DNA of 64,000 bases. Source: Cordylochernes scorpioides (Eukaryota > Arthropoda > Arachnida > Pseudoscorpiones > Chernetidae). The stretch lies in contig CP092877.1 in assembly GCA_030710605.1 (NCBI GenBank), positions 44,066,406 to 44,130,405 of the forward strand. Direction: 5' to 3'. Each line of letters begins with the position of its first letter. Position 1 is the first letter of the stretch. The notes below the pieces were generated by a model. The model had not been told where the DNA came from. It made no database searches and saw only the letters and a program-made list of their open reading frames with translations. This document shows, piece after piece, positions 11,110 to 21,281 of this stretch. The position numbers and the translations under genes are program-made.

Positions 11110-12414
11110 CGTGATGTAAAACATTTCATAATAACTGAAGGACCTCCTGTACACTCAAAAGCAAGACAGCTTGATCCCAAGCGACTTGCGATTGCTAAGC
11201 AGGAATTTAAATTTATGTTGGAAAATGATATCATACGACCATCAAAATCTCATTGGGCTAGTCCATTACATATGGTTGCCAAGAAAGATGGTTCTTTCCG
11301 ATTATGTTGTGACTATAGACAACTTAATGCTAAAACTGTCACAGACAGATATCCTATACCACGCATTGAAGATTTTCATCATATTTTAAAAGACGCCAAG
11401 ATATTTTCCAAAATTGATTTGCTGAAAGCCTATTTTCAGATACCAATCGAGGAAAAAGATAAATGCAAAACAGCTGTGATTACACCATTTGGACTTTATG
11501 AATATAATGTTATGAATTTTGGCCTTAAAAATGCACCATCATCTTTCCAACGATTTATACATGAAGTTTTATGGAGCTTAGATTTTGTCTTTCCCTATTT
11601 AGATGATATATTAATTGCATCAGCTAGTGTGGTAGAATATTCTAGACATCTCAAAATTATTTTTGAAAGACTAAATAAATATGGTCTCAAAATAAACGTT
11701 TCGAAATCTATATTTGGTGTAACTGAATTGAATTTTCTAGGATATCTTGTTACACCAGAAGGTTCAAAACCTTTGCCTGATAAAGTACAAGCAATTGTTG
11801 ACTACAAGATACCTGAAACTGTTCATGACCTTCGAACTTTTCTAGGCATGATCAATTTTTATAGAAGATATTTAAAAGATGCGGCACAAACTCAGGCAAT
11901 TTTACATGAATACCTTAGAGGTGCAAGGAAAAAAGATAAGCGTAAAATCCATTGGACAAAGGAAGCTCAGATTCAATTTGAAAAGTGTAAACAAAGTTTA
12001 ATAAATGTAACCTTATTATCCTTTCCCCATCCTGAACTACCCCTGTCACTAAGTGCAGATGCATCGGATTCAGCGATTGGAGAGGTAATTCAACAAAAAG
12101 AAAATGGAATGTGGAGACCTGTCGCATTTTTTTCTAAAAAATTAAATAATACACAAAAGAATTACAGCACCTATGATAGAGAACTTCTTTCAATTTATCT
12201 CTCAATTAAACATTTCAAATATTTGTTAGAGGGAAGAGAGTTTGTGATTTTCACATATCATAAGCCATTAATATATGCTTTTGTGCAGAAATCTGAAAAA
12301 GCAACTCCAAGACAATTGCGACAATTGCAGTTTATATCGCAATTTTCAATTTTCGGCATATTAAAGGACAAGACAATATTGTTGCTGATGCTCTTTCAAG
12401 AATTGAAGAATTAA
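11110..12414 (+). pseudogene. Gypsy G1 reverse transcriptase and RNase H
   Basis: The open frame starts upstream of the first ATG at 11215 (GPPVHSKARQL...). RT shows ASPLHMVAKKDGSFRLC, the catalytic FPYLDDILIAS and FLGMINFYRRYL. RNase H shows LSADASDSAIGEV and YSTYDRELLSIY. The frame is lost at the RNase H end (QFSIFGILKD), where the family reads a DNVVADALSR-type end. Confidence 0.92.
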
Positions 12415-12416
12415 CT

Positions 12417-13764
12417 TTGTTTGATTATGATGAAATTGCTGAAAGACAAAGAAATGATGAGGAGCTTAGAATCTTACAAAGTACATCAAAATCATTGAAT
12501 TTCAAGCAATATCCTCTTTCATCTGGGAAATACTTGTGGTGTGACACATCTACAAATCAAATTAGGCCTTATATTCCAGAATCTTTTAGATTTAGGATGT
12601 TTCAACAAATTCATGGCTACAAATCATATTAGGCCTTATATTCCAGAATCTTTTAGATTTAGGATGTTTCAACAAATTCATGGCTTATCCCATCCAGGTA
12701 TCAGATCTACTGTTAAGCAAATGTCATCAAAATTTATTTGGACAAGCATAAAAAAGGATGTTCGGCAATGGGCTCGATTTTGCATCCCATGTCAAAAAAA
12801 TAAGGTTACACGACATACTAAGTCAAATATTGGAGAATTCCAAGACCCTATGGAAAGATTTACCGAGGTACATATTGATCTTGTAGGTCCTCTACCTCCA
12901 TCTAATGGCAATACTTATTGTCTAACTTGTATAGACAGATTTTCAAATTGGATGGAGGTTGTTCCTTTGGAAAATATTTCAGCTGAGAGAGTAGCGAGGG
13001 CTTTCTATGAAAATTGGGTTTCACGATTTGGTACCCCACACAGACTGATTTCAGATCGAGGAACACAATTCACCTCTGAAACATTTAAATGCCTGTCAAG
13101 ACTCAGTGGATTTAAATTTCAGCATACTACAGCTTACCACCCACAGTGCAATGGTAAAGTGGAGCGTCTTCATAGAACAATAAAAGTAGCACTGAGAACT
13201 CATGATAATTTAGCCTGGAGTGAAACCCTTCCAACTGTTCTTCTAGGATTACGCACTGTGTTACAGGAAGACACGAACCTCACCATTGCTAAAATGGTTT
13301 ATGGACAAAATATCCGTCTTCCAGGAGAATTCTTCTGTGAAACTAAGATTCTGCCATCATCAGAGACTTTTGCAAATAAACTCCCAAAGCAAATAGAATC
13401 TATGGGACCAAGACAAAATAAGGCAAAATCTTCATATAAGATATTTGTGCCCAAGGATTTGTCATCGTGCTCGCATATTTTTCTTCGTGTTGATAAGGTG
13501 AAGAAATCTCTAGAACCACCATATAAAGGACCCTTTCCAGTTCTGACTAGAGCAGAAAAATACTTTACAATTTGTGTAAAAGGAAGAAACATGGCAGTTT
13601 CTATTGATAGATTGAAGCCAGCTTATTTATTAGGAGATTTTAAATCAGACAATTTTGTTACGACACAGCCAGTTGTGACAAGACCAAATATATCAGAACG
13701 GACTCAAGTACCCTCTGATATCAAGAAATCTCGTTCTGGAAGAATCATTCAACTTCCTGACTAA
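12417..13764 (+). pseudogene. Gypsy G1 integrase
   Basis: The zinc-binding HHCC region (IHGLSHPGIRS...CIPCQKNK) and DDE core (HIDLVGPLPP, ISDRGTQFTS, CNGKVERLHRT) are present. A 67-bp tandem duplication (12551-12617 and 12618-12684) inside the HHCC region shifts the frame, which is why two overlapping ORFs cover it. Confidence 0.92.
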
Positions 13765-14017
13765 GTAAATATTAAGATGAACATCCAAGTAGCTGAGCAG
13801 CTGTAAATATACGCAACTTAGTTACTGGGAGGAGAGTAATGTAGTCGTACTCTTCATTTTGACTTTTAATATAAAATGTTTAAAAATTATATTTTTATTA
13901 AATAATGAATATGCAAAATAATAATACTTCACGATGTTTTATTTTAAAATGAATAATAATTTGTATATTTTTGATAACTCTGTGACCTAAAAATATAGAA
14001 GATATATAGATATACAT

Positions 14018-14540
14018 GGTTGGCCAAATATCACGAAGCAAGCTAAATAAACGTTTAGTTTATTTTTGCTCCACTAGATGGCGCTCTGCCATCTAAAAAG
14101 CACATGTGCTCATGGTCAGGAGATGCCTTTTTTATTTTTAATATCAACACCTGACCCACTTATCTTTTATTTTTTTCTATTATTTTTTTCATGTGTTAAG
14201 CGTCTTTATGCAAATTTGGCCTTAAATACCCATTTTCTGATTTCTCAGGAAGCCATTGGGACCAAAAATATTTTTTGTTCGCAGTAGTTACAGCCTTCTC
14301 CACGCTGACGAGCGCTAACAGCGCGAAACGCGTTCGTGGATGGCTTTTCTTGATAAATCAAGAAATTGGGTTGGCCAAATATCACGGAGCAAGCTAAATA
14401 AACGTTTAGTTTATTTTTGCTCCACTAGATGGCACTCTGCCATCTAAAAAGCACATGTGCTCGTGGTCAGGAGATGCCTTTTTTATTTTTAATATCAACA
14501 CCTGACCCACTTATCTTTTTTTTTTTTTTATTGTTTTTTC
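14018..14540 (+). mobile_element. Hammerhead-bearing Penelope-type retroelement
   Basis: Two nearly identical ~165-bp direct repeats (about 14020-14185 and 14371-14530, starting ttggccaaatatcacg) flank a ~185-bp middle with the ribozyme at 14300-14339. The flanks ATAGATATACAT (14006-14017 and 14541-14552) are a 12-bp target duplication, pointing to reverse-transcription insertion rather than a cut-and-paste MITE. It encodes no protein, so it must depend on a partner. Confidence 0.8.
14300..14339 (+). ncRNA. Type I hammerhead self-cleaving ribozyme
   Basis: All canonical parts are present. Stem I is CCACG (14300-14304) with CGTGG (14335-14339). The core is CTGACGA (14305-14311). Stem II is GCGC/GCGC (14312-14315 and 14321-14324) with loop TAACA. 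GAAA is at 14325-14328. A 2-bp stem III is A28-T33 and C29-G32, and the cleavage nucleotide is T14334 (GTT triplet). Very short stem III is known for hammerheads of Penelope-like elements. Related copies: 9172-9215 and 15400-15430. Confidence 0.82.
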
Positions 14541-14675
14541 ATAGATATACATAGTTAGTTCGTTTGGTAGATGTAAATATTAGCCACCATTTTAATCTAC
14601 CACAGGTTCATTCTAGGTCCAAAGTTCCCACCAAAATTTGCAACCAAGTGATTTCTCAAGAAGTGAGCTACAGAC

Positions 14676-14968
14676 CTGTCCCAGGCATTCCCTGGATCAG
14701 TAGGTAGTTGGTTGTGTTCAGCGCTGTCCAAACTGCATTTTTCTGGGAGTCGTTGAGGTCAGCCAATTCTTTACAGTTTTTCTCTGTTGGTTGATCTGGG
14801 ATGGCTGGCAACTCTGGAGGGAGCTTGTCGATGACTATCTTCTTCAGACTGTCGTTGGATTCCTCCAGGAGGTAGATGAGATTCCGGGCGGCTTTGGATG
14901 TGAAGGAGCTGGAGTTGGAGTCAATCCGGAACTTTCCTTGCTTCCACTCCGGTCTCAGTGTCAGATCT
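14676..14968 (-). CDS. DNA2: DNA2 exon 9: linker and start of helicase Walker A
   Basis: Residues of about 541-638. DLTLRPEWKQGKFRID continues the beta-barrel from exon 8, SKAARNLIYLLEE and KIVIDKLPP form the helical linker, and LNDSQKNAVWTAL (Q-motif-like region) leads to LLIQGMPGT, the first part of Walker A. The donor ACAG before gtctgt splits the next glycine codon. The acceptor is ...tgttacag. One base at the start completes an Arg codon from exon 8. The donor is a weak match to consensus. Confidence 0.95.
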
Positions 14969-15074
14969 CTGTAACAGTGTCCAACATGTAAATAAGAGGT
15001 ACAACCAACTCAGTCAAATACTCTCACTGATTGGTCTTGCTGTGGAGAGAAGTAAATATTAGTTCCAAAATTAA

Positions 15075-15225
15075 ACACAAGGTAATAAGACCAAATCCAA
15101 ATAAATAAATAATGTGTGACGTTTCGGTAACAGCATTGTTACCAAAATGTCATACACTATTTATTTATTTGGATTTGGTCTTATTACATTGTGTTTATAA
15201 TCTATAATCCAAATTGTGCCTTATA
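15075..15225. repeat. Penelope-like terminal palindrome (family P)
   Basis: Opens aataagaccaaatccaaat, passes gtgtgtgacgtttcggtaac, then repeats inverted and ends ...ccaaattgtgcctta. These are the end sequences of the GIY-YIG element at 37280-38742. Internal coding sequence is absent. Confidence 0.7.
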
Positions 15226-15264
15226 AGTTCCAAAATTAATAAATGTTTGAAAAAAATGTATGAA

Positions 15265-15580
15265 AAAAATAGTACAAATGTTATATTGTACTTGGTTAAG
15301 GTGAATAAATTATGAAAAAAGGCATCTCCTTATCGTGCAACTGAAAGTTGCTGATGGTTTGCGCTATCTATCGGAATAAATATCAACTATATATATAACT
15401 ACCAACAGCCCGAAACGCATCCGTGGTTAGCTTTTCTTGATCAATCAAGAATGAGTATTTGGTAAATTCTGGAATAATTAAAAATCAACGAGAATAGTTG
15501 ATATTTATTCTGATAGATGGCGCAAGCCATCAGCAACTTTCAGTTGCACGATAAGGAGATGCCATTTTTGATAATATATA
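15265..15580. mobile_element. Hammerhead-family element, inverted copy
   Basis: The left arm (ggcatctccttatcgtgcaa, 15321 on) returns inverted at 15505-15570. Between the arms, cccgaaacgcatccgtgg (15410-15427) matches the 3' half of the hammerhead (GAAAC...TC then CGTGG), but the CTGATGA half is lost. Confidence 0.6.
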
Positions 15581-15960
15581 TATATATGTCATAATATGTG
15601 GAAATATATAAATAAAATGGCTTGTGTATGAGGAAAGAGAAGATAAAATAACCAGGTCAAAACAACCCCTTGGTCACCAGATGTCAGCCTCCCCCCAGGG
15701 GATAATTTATCTTAATCAAAGAGTGGCTTAAAAAGCAGCTGAATGTGATGATCAAAGGACAGTTCGCAGCAGTGCTTCTAGAGTGATTCTCAACCGTTCG
15801 CTCTTCCCTCTCGGTCTACTCCTCACAGGTTTTTACCTCTGTCTCCTGTGTGTTCATACCACTCACCACCCATGCCAAGCGTAGCTTAATGGTTAGGTGT
15901 GCGGCTTCGTATTTCCACTCACCACCCAACTACCATGACTACTTCACAAATTACCACATA

Positions 15961-16138
15961 CAGTTAAACCTGTCTATAGCGCCTCCCTTTAAATAGCGCC
16001 TTCCTCTCTATAGCGCCCGATTTTAAACATTAAAATATAAACATTTTACATTAAAAGTGACCTGTCTATAGCACCCCCTCTCTATAGCACCCTATTTTGG
16101 TGAGTCCCAAGAGGGGGCGCTATAGACAGGTTTAACTG
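15961..16138. mobile_element. MITE with CAGTTAAACCTGTCTATAGC ends
   Basis: 178 bp with long inverted ends and TA on both sides (15959-15960, 16139-16140). The tatagcgcc motif repeats several times inside. No ORF. Confidence 0.8.
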
Positions 16139-16199
16139 TATATATTTTTAAAATCTAGATAGAGATATTTGACTGTAATGAGGAACTATGTGTATATAC

Positions 16200-16415
16200 C
16201 TGTCCAAGTTGATGTGGACCTCCGTAGCATCAATGTTGGAGATAGTTCCTGAAGCTAGGGCCCATCGTCCACCCTCCTGGCTCACCACCACGTAATCTGA
16301 TTGGTCCAACACTGAAGATGGCGGCTCGCCAGCTCCCTCGCGGTAGAAAACATGGCGGCCCTCAATCAGATATGGACGCAGGGACATCATGCCAAGTCCC
16401 TGCTGATCTTTCTCC
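16200..16415 (-). CDS. DNA2: DNA2 exon 8: beta-barrel region
   Basis: Residues of about 469-540. Contains EKDQQGLGMMSLRPY, QSDYVVVSQEGGRWALASG and EVHINLDR, which align with the DNA2 barrel that precedes the helicase core and contacts DNA. The acceptor is ...tgtctgcag and the donor GACAG before gtatat. Its first G completes an Arg codon from exon 7, and its last AG joins the A of exon 9. Confidence 0.95.
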
Positions 16416-16436
16416 CTGCAGACACACAATCATTAT

Positions 16437-16470
16437 TACACAAGGGAATAAGAAACAACAACAACACAAT
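16437..16470 (+). mobile_element. LINE family A tail fragment
   Basis: Reads cacaagggaataagaaac then CAA repeats, about 25 nt upstream of the exon 8 acceptor on the minus strand. Confidence 0.55.
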
Positions 16471-17162
16471 CAGAGTATGACTGGAGATAATTCCTGAGAA
16501 TTCATCTCTATTTGCTCCAATAACTGCGGCCTTTATACTAAGAAGTGAGATAATTGAGCAAAACTTCAATACCCAATACTGTGGTCTTGGCTAAAAGTGC
16601 ACTATAACCTGGGCGAATCTAAAAAGACAATTTAAGGCCACTAAGAAGAAAGAGTGCAATAAACAGTAGAGTTTTATAATTTTGGTATTTCAGGTCAATC
16701 AATCCCCAGACTGGTGAGCCTCTCCAATCAGACTCCTTCAAAGTGATCATGGTTATCAATGGATAGCCTTAGTCTTGTGGCAAGTCATTTCTTTGGTCCA
16801 GTTATTCCATTCATTGAGAATTTATGTGGGAAAAAGTGGTATTCTCCATGCCTTCCGCATCCATACGACTTAATGTTTATCCACCTTTAGAAGCAATTTC
16901 CAACTTCTTCAAAGGAACAAGTGAGTGTCATCCTCCATATTGGGATGGAGCTGGAGACCATTCCTTGGTCTCAGCTACCTCCTGCCACTCTAGATCCACG
17001 TGGAGGCACCAGGCAGGGATTGTTCCTTCCTGGGAGATGGGATCTTATAGCATGGCCACACTCCTCCAGTACTTTGGAGGTAGAAGGATTATAAATAAAG
17101 GATTCTAATCACAAGGTAATGAAACTAATGAATGATCACTAATGAAATTTTACTCTATAAAA
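16471..17162. other. Intron 7 sequence, nothing recognised
   Basis: No credible ORF or match to other repeats, except that a short stretch near 16780-16815 resembles 42505-42540 beside a SINE. Confidence 0.45.
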
Positions 17163-17292
17163 GGTAATAAGACCAAATCTAAATAAATAAATAGTGTATG
17201 GCGTTTCTGTAAAAATGCTGTTACAAAAACATCACACACTATTTGGATTTATTACCTTTTATTTCTAATCTATAATCAAATTTGTACCTTAT
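17163..17292. repeat. Family P (Penelope-like) palindrome fragment
   Basis: aataagaccaaatctaaat...cacactatttggatttatta, inverted arms with a degraded centre. Confidence 0.65.
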
Positions 17293-17392
17293 CAACATTT
17301 TCCCCTATATTTACTAACTACAGATGACATTTGGCTAAATTCCACAACAGAGTCAAAATAAAATAAAGTTTGACAAAATCTTCTTTCTTATC

Positions 17393-17665
17393 TCCACTCA
17401 ATCATATTAGGGTACCAAGCTTGTAAAGCTTGTTGATGGTGTCTGCTGGGGATTAGTAGAGCTCATCAATGGATAAGCCAATACAGTCAATAATGTGTTT
17501 TGGGGTGGCAGGTTGAGAATTGCACTTAATACATAGTGGGAAAACCTTGCAACCATTCTGGAATGTCATATTGTCTGTAGATGACCAGACTTAAGTTTGG
17601 AAATCAAGGATTGCTGTTATCTTGGGAGGACAGAATTAGTATGTGTCCCTTCTGCTCTGTACCAC
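17393..17665 (-). mobile_element. LINE family B 3' end
   Basis: Starts (minus-strand 3' end) with the family tail cttatctccactcaatcat and matches 60395-60680 at the nucleotide level. That is the C-terminal Cys/His segment of LINE B. 5'-truncated. Confidence 0.65.
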
Positions 17666-17667
17666 AT

Positions 17668-17740
17668 GGCATCTGTTCCTCATGTTAGAGGCGGCCATTT
17701 TATATTGGAGCTAAGTCGGCCTGCCACACACTGTCTATTT
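17668..17740 (+). repeat. Family D (LINE B-associated 3' UTR) fragment
   Basis: Contains agaggcggccattt and ggagctaagtcggcctgcca, shared with copies at 41363-41725, 43275-43555 and 49503-49700. Confidence 0.6.
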
Positions 17741-17814
17741 CTCGTTTAGAATTGTTTAATTTTTTAAGGTGTTCTTTACACAGTTAAGTGCAAAAATGAT
17801 TATTCGTACTATTC

Positions 17815-17905
17815 AGAACACAAGGTAATGAGATAAATCCAAATAAATAAATATTTTTATATCTTGTGTTTCTAATCTATAATCCAAATTGTACCTTATC
17901 ATAAT
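17815..17905. repeat. Family P fragment
   Basis: acacaaggtaatgagataaa ... aatccaaattgtaccttatc, the end sequences of family P with the hammerhead-like middle missing. Confidence 0.55.
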
Positions 17906-18010
17906 ACCATTTCATGATCTCATGGAATGGGGTATAGTTTTGTGTAATTTCGTGTAGTCTTTACACAAGGGGATAAGAAACAACAACAATACCATTTCAA
18001 ATGAAGCATC
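17906..18010 (+). mobile_element. LINE family A tail
   Basis: tcatggaatggggtatag...ctttacacaaggggataaga with a CAA tail. Confidence 0.5.
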
Positions 18011-18055
18011 TGTCAAATTTATGGTACAGCACAGTTCTTTCCTATACATCATACA

Positions 18056-18310
18056 TAGTTCATGTGTTGTTGTTTCTTATTCCCTTGTGTAAAGATTACA
18101 CGAATTCCATGAGTTCATGCTCCTTGAGCTGTTTTATGATAAGCAGCGGCTTCTCCTAAAGATCCTGTTTGGTACATCTAATGCAAGCCAAAATGTGGTC
18201 TGGAGCTGCAGGTACCAAGCTACATTTTGAGCAAGTGGGGTAGATTTTGTTATTATTTTCTATCTTCAATGGCTTGAGAGCCAAGAGATCATGTGTGCAT
18301 AGGGTAAGTA
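18056..18310 (-). mobile_element. LINE family A 3' end, abutting DNA2 exon 7
   Basis: Encodes LKPLKIENNNKIYPTCSKCS and a Cys/His cluster, then the tail. It ends within about 15 bp of the exon 7 donor (18323), so this insertion now forms the 5' end of intron 7. Confidence 0.7.
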
Positions 18311-18323
18311 GTCTAGGGATCAC

Positions 18324-18494
18324 CTGGTGGATGAGTCCTTGGTCCAGAAGAATCCTTTCTTGGTTTCCTCCAGCAGTTCCTGTTCCAGCAGCCAGAGCCA
18401 TCTGAGGAAGTACTGTCGATGGTCCGGGGCTGCCTTGGTGTTGATGGCTTCTCTGAGGGCCTTCACAACATGGCCATTGTTGTCTGCGGAGTTT
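18324..18494 (-). CDS. DNA2: DNA2 exon 7: helical segment after the Fe-S nuclease
   Basis: Residues of about 412-468. HVVKALREAIN, HRQYFLRWLWLLEQELLEET and FFWTKDSS correspond to the region of DNA2 reading HLEYFSLWCLMLTLE in human. The acceptor is ...gcggtgcag and the donor ACCAG before gtgatc. An in-frame TGA lies just upstream of the acceptor, so the exon cannot extend further. Its first base joins the AA left by exon 6 to give Lys. This phase match supports the exon 6 donor at 34524. Confidence 0.9.
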
Positions 18495-18664
18495 CTGCAC
18501 CGCAACAATCATGGCTCTGTAAAGTGGGCTGAGAATATATCAAATAAATACAATTTATATAGAAATAACAAAAAAAAAAAAGGTGTGCGAATGATTTAAA
18601 ATCCACAAAAATTTATTCTTTTGATAAGAATACTACCATTAATAGACACAGTATATGGTCTTCT

Positions 18665-18905
18665 TCTTTCTTTTCTCCACTCAATCATATTAGGGTATCA
18701 AGTTGTGACCCTTGATGGTGTCTGTTTGACAACCATCATGACTGGGTGAAGTAGAATGTGTCTGCCTTTGTCATTAAGACTGGGAGCACTACTCAGTAGC
18801 AGGCCGATTTAGCTCCAAAAGAAATGGCCGCCTCTGACATGAGGAACAGACGCCATGTGCACAGACACTCCTAACATGGAGTACAAACGCTGCTCATCCT
18901 GTATC
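18665..18905 (-). repeat. Family D with LINE B tail
   Basis: Inverse orientation of the 41363 copy: tail tctccactcaatcatattag, then gacaaccatcatgactgggt, cagtcttaatg complement, and the ggcggcca complement. Confidence 0.6.
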
Positions 18906-19099
18906 CCTGTATCCTGTATGTCATGGATCAACAGTCTGAGTCTGTACCATTTCTTCACCAACCCTCACAATTTAAAAATATGTTTTTATTCGGTTGAGCT
19001 TTAAAGTAGTAAAAAGGATGGAATTGTTTCTAAATGTAAAAAAATTAAATATATTTTTAAAAAACTAGATCCCCAAACCTATTTTTTTTTTCTGTAGTT

Positions 19100-19530
19100 T
19101 AGAATCATATCTATGATTTTTTTGCCACTTATCCAAAGTACATGTGATTCAGGCCATGATAATCACATGGTGGGTAACGGAGCAACAGATGATCCTAGCT
19201 GCTTCTGTGGAAAAGAAAACCAAAACTCAATACATTTATTAATAGAATATCCAATCTTTCACAGCTACATAAGTAATCATTTTTATCCCATCGAAGAAAT
19301 GTGTGAATTTGTATATAACAAAGACACCTAGGTAAAATTTAATAATTTTTATAAATTCATTTTAGATTTTCTCTTCTGTTTGAGAAAACCATTGTTTCAG
19401 TTTTAATTATGTTTTTATTCCAGTTATTGAATTATATATAAAATAAATTATATATAGGTTGATAAAATGTATTTAGGCACAAGTATCCCAAGCTGGGATA
19501 TCGCGTCCGATATGTCAAATGAATAAATAA
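19100..19530 (+). mobile_element. LINE 3' end, family not assigned
   Basis: A 72-residue frame includes SCFCGKENQNSIHLLIEYP, a Cys-x-Cys...His knuckle like the C-terminus of Jockey-group ORF2. A downstream region ends atatcgcgtccgatatgtca then an ATAAATAAAT tail. Homology is weak. Confidence 0.4.
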
Positions 19531-19534
19531 ATGG

Positions 19535-19845
19535 TGGGTAGTGAGCAGCTGCTTTTATTGTAAGTGAACACATCACCACATATCTACACACGCTGATAGC
19601 AGTTCAACTTTTGCACTTACTAATGTGCCAAAAGCCCCATTTGGTTACTTACACTCACTGAAAAATTATTAAATGCAGGATTTGATCCTGCGTCATGTCT
19701 GCCAAAAATTGACAGTTTATACCGGTCTTCCACCAAAACAACTGAAAGGTGAATATAATATAGTGAATATTTTAATGATTGCCTACTTCTACCCACCATG
19801 ATTCTCATGGCCTGTACCACATGTACTAGAGATAAGCAAAAATAT
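19535..19845 (-). repeat. tRNA-derived SINE copy, diverged
   Basis: Contains gcagttcaact, aatgtgccaaaagcccc and a gatttgatcctgcg B-box-like stretch. The end cccaccatgattctcatgg...agataagcaaaa suggests that a second copy in the other orientation overlaps. Confidence 0.55.
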
Positions 19846-20194
19846 ATATATTAATGAGAATATGTCTGTTTTATTCAGAATTTATTTCTCTCTCAGATTG
19901 AAAGAAAAAAAAATCTTTATTTCAAATACTTTAAATTGAAAAGACACAATCCCTTGGTAATTATCAAAAGCATCTATGATAATTTTTTATTCAGATTTGA
20001 CCATATAAAAGGCACCATTGGAGAAACAACAATTCGAAATAACAAATTTCAATATAGAAATATAGCTCTTTCAAAAATTTAATAAGAAAATTTAAGAAAA
20101 ACAAAATAGAGTCCAAGTTTTCTTAAGCAATATATATTTGATATGATATCAGGAAGCCTTCAAGAAATTTACTATGGCTCAATATTTGATGATA
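19846..20194. other. Intron 6 sequence, nothing recognised
   Basis: AT-rich, no ORF or repeat match seen. Confidence 0.4.
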
Positions 20195-20480
20195 TCCTTC
20201 TTCTTCTTCTTTCCTATCTCCACTCATTCATATTAGGGTTTCAAGCTTGTAAAGCTGGGAGACAACCATCATGATAACATCCTGAATATTTTGGGTCTGA
20301 CTCAACTTTCCAAAAGAGAAACAATAACTTCAATTTGCATATATCAAATATGTTGAAGAAGTGGGGTAAGAGTTTGTGTGACCACATATTCTCACACTGA
20401 AGAAGACATTCCATCTAAACAAGAAGATTCTGTTGTTGTTGTTTCTTATCCCCTTGTGTAAAGATTACACGAAGATTACA
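20195..20480 (-). mobile_element. LINE B and LINE A tail remnants
   Basis: 20195-20250 matches the LINE B tail (tatctccactcattcatatt). 20433-20480 matches the LINE A tail (tgttgtttcttatccccttg). The sequence between is unassigned. Confidence 0.5.
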
Positions 20481-20619
20481 GAAGATTCTTGTATCAGATG
20501 TCATTTATGTTTAATGATTACACATTTTTTGTATGATTTTGAAACAACAACAAAACTTTAAAGATTAATTGGATAATAGATATTCAATGATGATGAATTT
20601 TAAATATATATATGGAAAA

Positions 20620-20775
20620 AAAAAAACACAAGGTAATAAGACCAAATCCAAATAAATAAATAGTGTGTGACGTTTCGGTAACAACGATGTTCCAGAAATG
20701 TCACAAACTATTTATTTAGATTTGGTCTTATTACCTTGTGTTTATAATCCATAATCCAAATTATGCCTTATCATA
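20620..20775. repeat. Family P short palindrome
   Basis: Inverted ends of the Penelope-like family meet around gtttcggtaacaacgatgtt, with the same outer ends as at 15075 and 25455. Confidence 0.7.
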
Positions 20776-20967
20776 GAAAAAAATAATAATAACTTATGGA
20801 AAAAAAAATATCTTGAAGATTATATAAAACACAATAAAGTTAAATACACATTCAGCCTATAGGGATAACAATAATATTCAAAATCTTTTTTAGTATTTTT
20901 TAGTATCCCACTTCTGACACCATCTTTTTTAGTATTTTGTTTTTTGTGGTATATAATCTTGTTTTAT

Positions 20968-21266
20968 TAAATTATAAAACTATTTTAGTGGCGTATTATT
21001 CTTTTTTAAAATAAAACAATTTCTACTGTCCTTACTGCGATGAAAAAATTAAAGGGAGGGCCTGGCTCATCAGTGGTCAACCCTCCCAGCGGTTTCGCCA
21101 GTTTAAACTGGCGAAACCGCTGGGAGGGTTCACCACTGATGAGCCAGGCCCTCCCTTTAATTTTTTCATCGCAATAAGGACAGTAGAAATTGTTTTATTT
21201 TAAAAAAGAATAATACGCCACTAAAATAGTTTTATAATTTGATAACAGATGGCGCTCTAGTACATC
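20968..21266. mobile_element. Family E perfect palindrome with hammerhead-like core
   Basis: Arms of about 136 bp (20969-21104 and 21105-21240) meet at CCAGTTTAAACTGG. A 15-bp duplication ATAATCTTGTTTTAT flanks the insert (20953-20967 and 21267-21281). The right arm has GGC-GAAA (21110-21116) and CTGATGA-GCC (21136-21145), a permuted hammerhead-like core closed by GGC/GCC. Relatives: 43612, 59920, 61828 and 62755. Confidence 0.65.
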
Positions 21267-21281
21267 ATAATCTTGTTTTAT

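Larger units (their letters stand above)
10791..14604 (+). mobile_element. Gypsy LTR retrotransposon G1, gag-protease deleted
   Basis: LTRs starting TGTAGTCGTACTC lie at 10791-11095 and 13842-14604, with a 4-bp GGTT duplication outside. A putative primer site (TTGGTGAGCCGGACGTG) follows the 5' LTR. Only about 50 nt later the sequence enters RT, so gag and protease are gone. RT, RNase H and integrase remain with frameshifts. The 3' LTR contains a 523-bp retroelement and a deletion of about 80 bp. Confidence 0.9.
13842..14604 (+). repeat. 3' LTR of Gypsy G1, interrupted
   Basis: The LTR runs 13842-14017 and 14541-14604. Between them is a retroelement flanked by a 12-bp duplication. Compared with the 5' LTR it lacks about 80 bp before the final ctaccaca. 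Confidence 0.85.

Noticed and set aside
15878..15920. tRNA-like stretch (tagcttaatggttaggtgtg)
   Set aside because: Resembles a tRNA D arm only; no anticodon arm, T arm or acceptor stem could be built.
18156..18512. 118-aa ORF joining LINE A and DNA2 exon 7 sequence
   Set aside because: It reads exon 7 in the wrong frame and crosses its donor; a chance fusion.
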